Program-made: the position numbers and the translations under genes
Notes under the pieces: model-generated
Databases searched by the model: none
What the model was told of the DNA's origin: nothing
What the model saw: only the letters and a program-made list of their open reading frames with translations
Shown here: positions 4,975 through 5,746 of the stretch, piece after piece
Position numbering within the stretch: position 1 is the first letter of the stretch
Layout: the number at the start of each line of letters is the position of its first letter
Assembly: GCA_937944035.1 (NCBI GenBank)
Contig: CALDZQ010000311.1
Location: 1 to 5,746, forward strand
Source of the DNA: an uncultured Neomegalonema sp.
GTDB lineage: Bacteria; Pseudomonadota; Alphaproteobacteria; Rhodobacterales; Rhodobacteraceae
Length of the DNA stretch: 5,746 nucleotides
Direction: 5' to 3'

Positions 4975-5746
4975 ATGATGGACGGTGGAGTGTTAACTTA
5001 TGAGGAGCTGACCGGTGGTCAGGGGCGACGCGTTGTCTATCGTTCGACCCGATATGATCCCGAATCGGTTTTTGGCGTAAATATTCCGCGTGTTACTTTC
5101 AACGGGTCGGCCGCCAGCCTGCAAGACCTGAGCGCCAGCGGGCTTGCACTGTTTTGGAACGCGGGATCGGCTGTTCCGTTGAGTGCGGGAGAGAAAACCA
5201 ACGTCTCGCTCGACTACGACGGTGATGTCATCCTCGATATTCCTTGCGTGACGCGCCGGATTGATACGATTGATGCAGGGGTCGTCATCGGCTTGAGTGT
5301 TGATGGTGATCTGCTGGATATTGCGCGGGTCAGGGACCGCGCGCGGCACATGAATGTCGCGGCGCAAGCGCAGCGGGCGCTGTGCGCGGTGCAAGATGCG
5401 GTATCGTTGGAATATCGCGGCTTTTGCGCCGATGTGCTGATGTTTCTTCGCAAATACCGCACGCTTTCAACGGCTGATTTTGCTCCCGGATGCGCCGTAA
5501 AGGATCAGGATGCGGTGTTTGAGGTCTGTAGAGAGCCTTTCCTGCGTGAGTGGGGAAATCTGCGCGCGCGGGGCAACAAGCTGGTCCGCGCCGCCTCCGC
5601 CGATCAGCGACAGGCGACTGCGGAGCGCAATTACGGGTTTGAGCTGATGCGCCCGGAGTTTGAAATTGCCGGCGTGTGGAACGCGCTGGTGTCCGGCAGC
5701 GTCCATAACCTTACCGTCCACGATATTGCGTTGGGACGCGCCGCGC
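4975..5746 (+). CDS. PilZ domain protein (putative c-di-GMP receptor), C-terminus cut by window edge
   Basis: The frame is open from tandem ATGs at 4975/4978 to the window end (257 residues, incomplete). Residues about 16-110 read as a PilZ domain: RVVYR (19-23) fits the RxxxR motif and DLSASG (51-56) fits DxSxxG, the two c-di-GMP-binding motifs. They are followed by alternating strands, VTRR (92-95) and the closing VVIGLSV (103-109). No signal peptide or membrane segment is seen, so it is probably cytoplasmic. The region after residue 120 looks mainly helical (AAQAQRALCAVQDAV, 129-143; EPFLREWGNLRARGNKLVRA, 187-206) and I cannot assign it firmly. Its wording around 187-240 loosely recalls the linker before SAM-dependent methyltransferase domains of PilZ-methyltransferase proteins, but the expected KPLGYPGD-like motif is not seen before the edge. 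It has its own upstream regulatory island, so it is probably a separate unit from the ATPase gene. The target process (motility, adhesion, polysaccharide) is not shown. Confidence 0.75.
   Translation, partial: MMDGGVLTYEELTGGQGRRVVYRSTRYDPESVFGVNIPRVTFNGSAASLQDLSASGLALFWNAGSAVPLSAGEKTNVSLDYDGDVILDIPCVTRRIDTIDAGVVIGLSVDGDLLDIARVRDRARHMNVAAQAQRALCAVQDAVSLEYRGFCADVLMFLRKYRTLSTADFAPGCAVKDQDAVFEVCREPFLREWGNLRARGNKLVRAASADQRQATAERNYGFELMRPEFEIAGVWNALVSGSVHNLTVHDIALGRAA

Noticed and set aside
4993..5721. Minus-strand frames opposite the PilZ gene
   Set aside because: The plus strand has an uninterrupted frame from 4975 to the edge with two PilZ motifs and a ribosome binding site; the minus frames are short and unconvincing.
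1..5746. CRISPR array, tRNA, rRNA, insertion sequence or phage genes
   Set aside because: No regularly spaced repeats, no tRNA-like cloverleaf, no transposase or integrase motifs, and no terminal inverted repeats around the inserted gene were seen on either strand.

Overview
The window looks like chromosomal DNA of an alphaproteobacterium, most likely Rhodobacterales (Roseobacter group). The basis is the high-GC coding sequence, the divergent arrangement of rph/rdgB and hrcA/grpE that I associate with that order, and the wording of the HrcA, RNase PH and RdgB proteins. The taxon is an inference; no rRNA is present.

Left part (1-1683, minus strand): an operon reading leftward, rph -> unknown 216-residue gene -> rdgB (running off the left edge). 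rph (RNase PH, 3' trimming of tRNA) and rdgB (dITP/XTP pyrophosphatase) are housekeeping genes. The gene between them is clearly more AT-rich, matches no family I can name, and is joined to both neighbours by exact ATGA stop/start overlaps, as if slotted into a former rph-rdgB junction.

Centre (1684-3542): a 122-bp divergent intergenic region, then hrcA and grpE on the plus strand, 9 bp apart. HrcA is the heat-shock repressor and GrpE is the nucleotide exchange factor of DnaK. The intergenic region holds two inverted repeats, one covering the Shine-Dalgarno of rph and one covering the best Shine-Dalgarno-like motif of hrcA. No CIRCE operator (the usual HrcA target) is visible.

Right part (3543-5746): after grpE comes a strong GC hairpin and a RecF-like AAA ATPase whose start codon is non-canonical and lies in or next to that hairpin. 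A 290-bp non-coding, partly very AT-rich island follows. It contains a terminator-like hairpin with a T-rich tract, a perfect 12-bp palindrome over a good -10 box, and repeated GTTAAC motifs. The last gene (4975 to the edge, incomplete) starts with a PilZ domain carrying both c-di-GMP-binding motifs (RxxxR and DxSxxG) and continues into a C-terminal part I cannot firmly assign.

No clear new multi-gene system is visible. The best candidates for something undescribed are the inserted gene at 317-967, the grpE-linked ATPase, the structured leader of hrcA, and the PilZ protein with its regulatory island.
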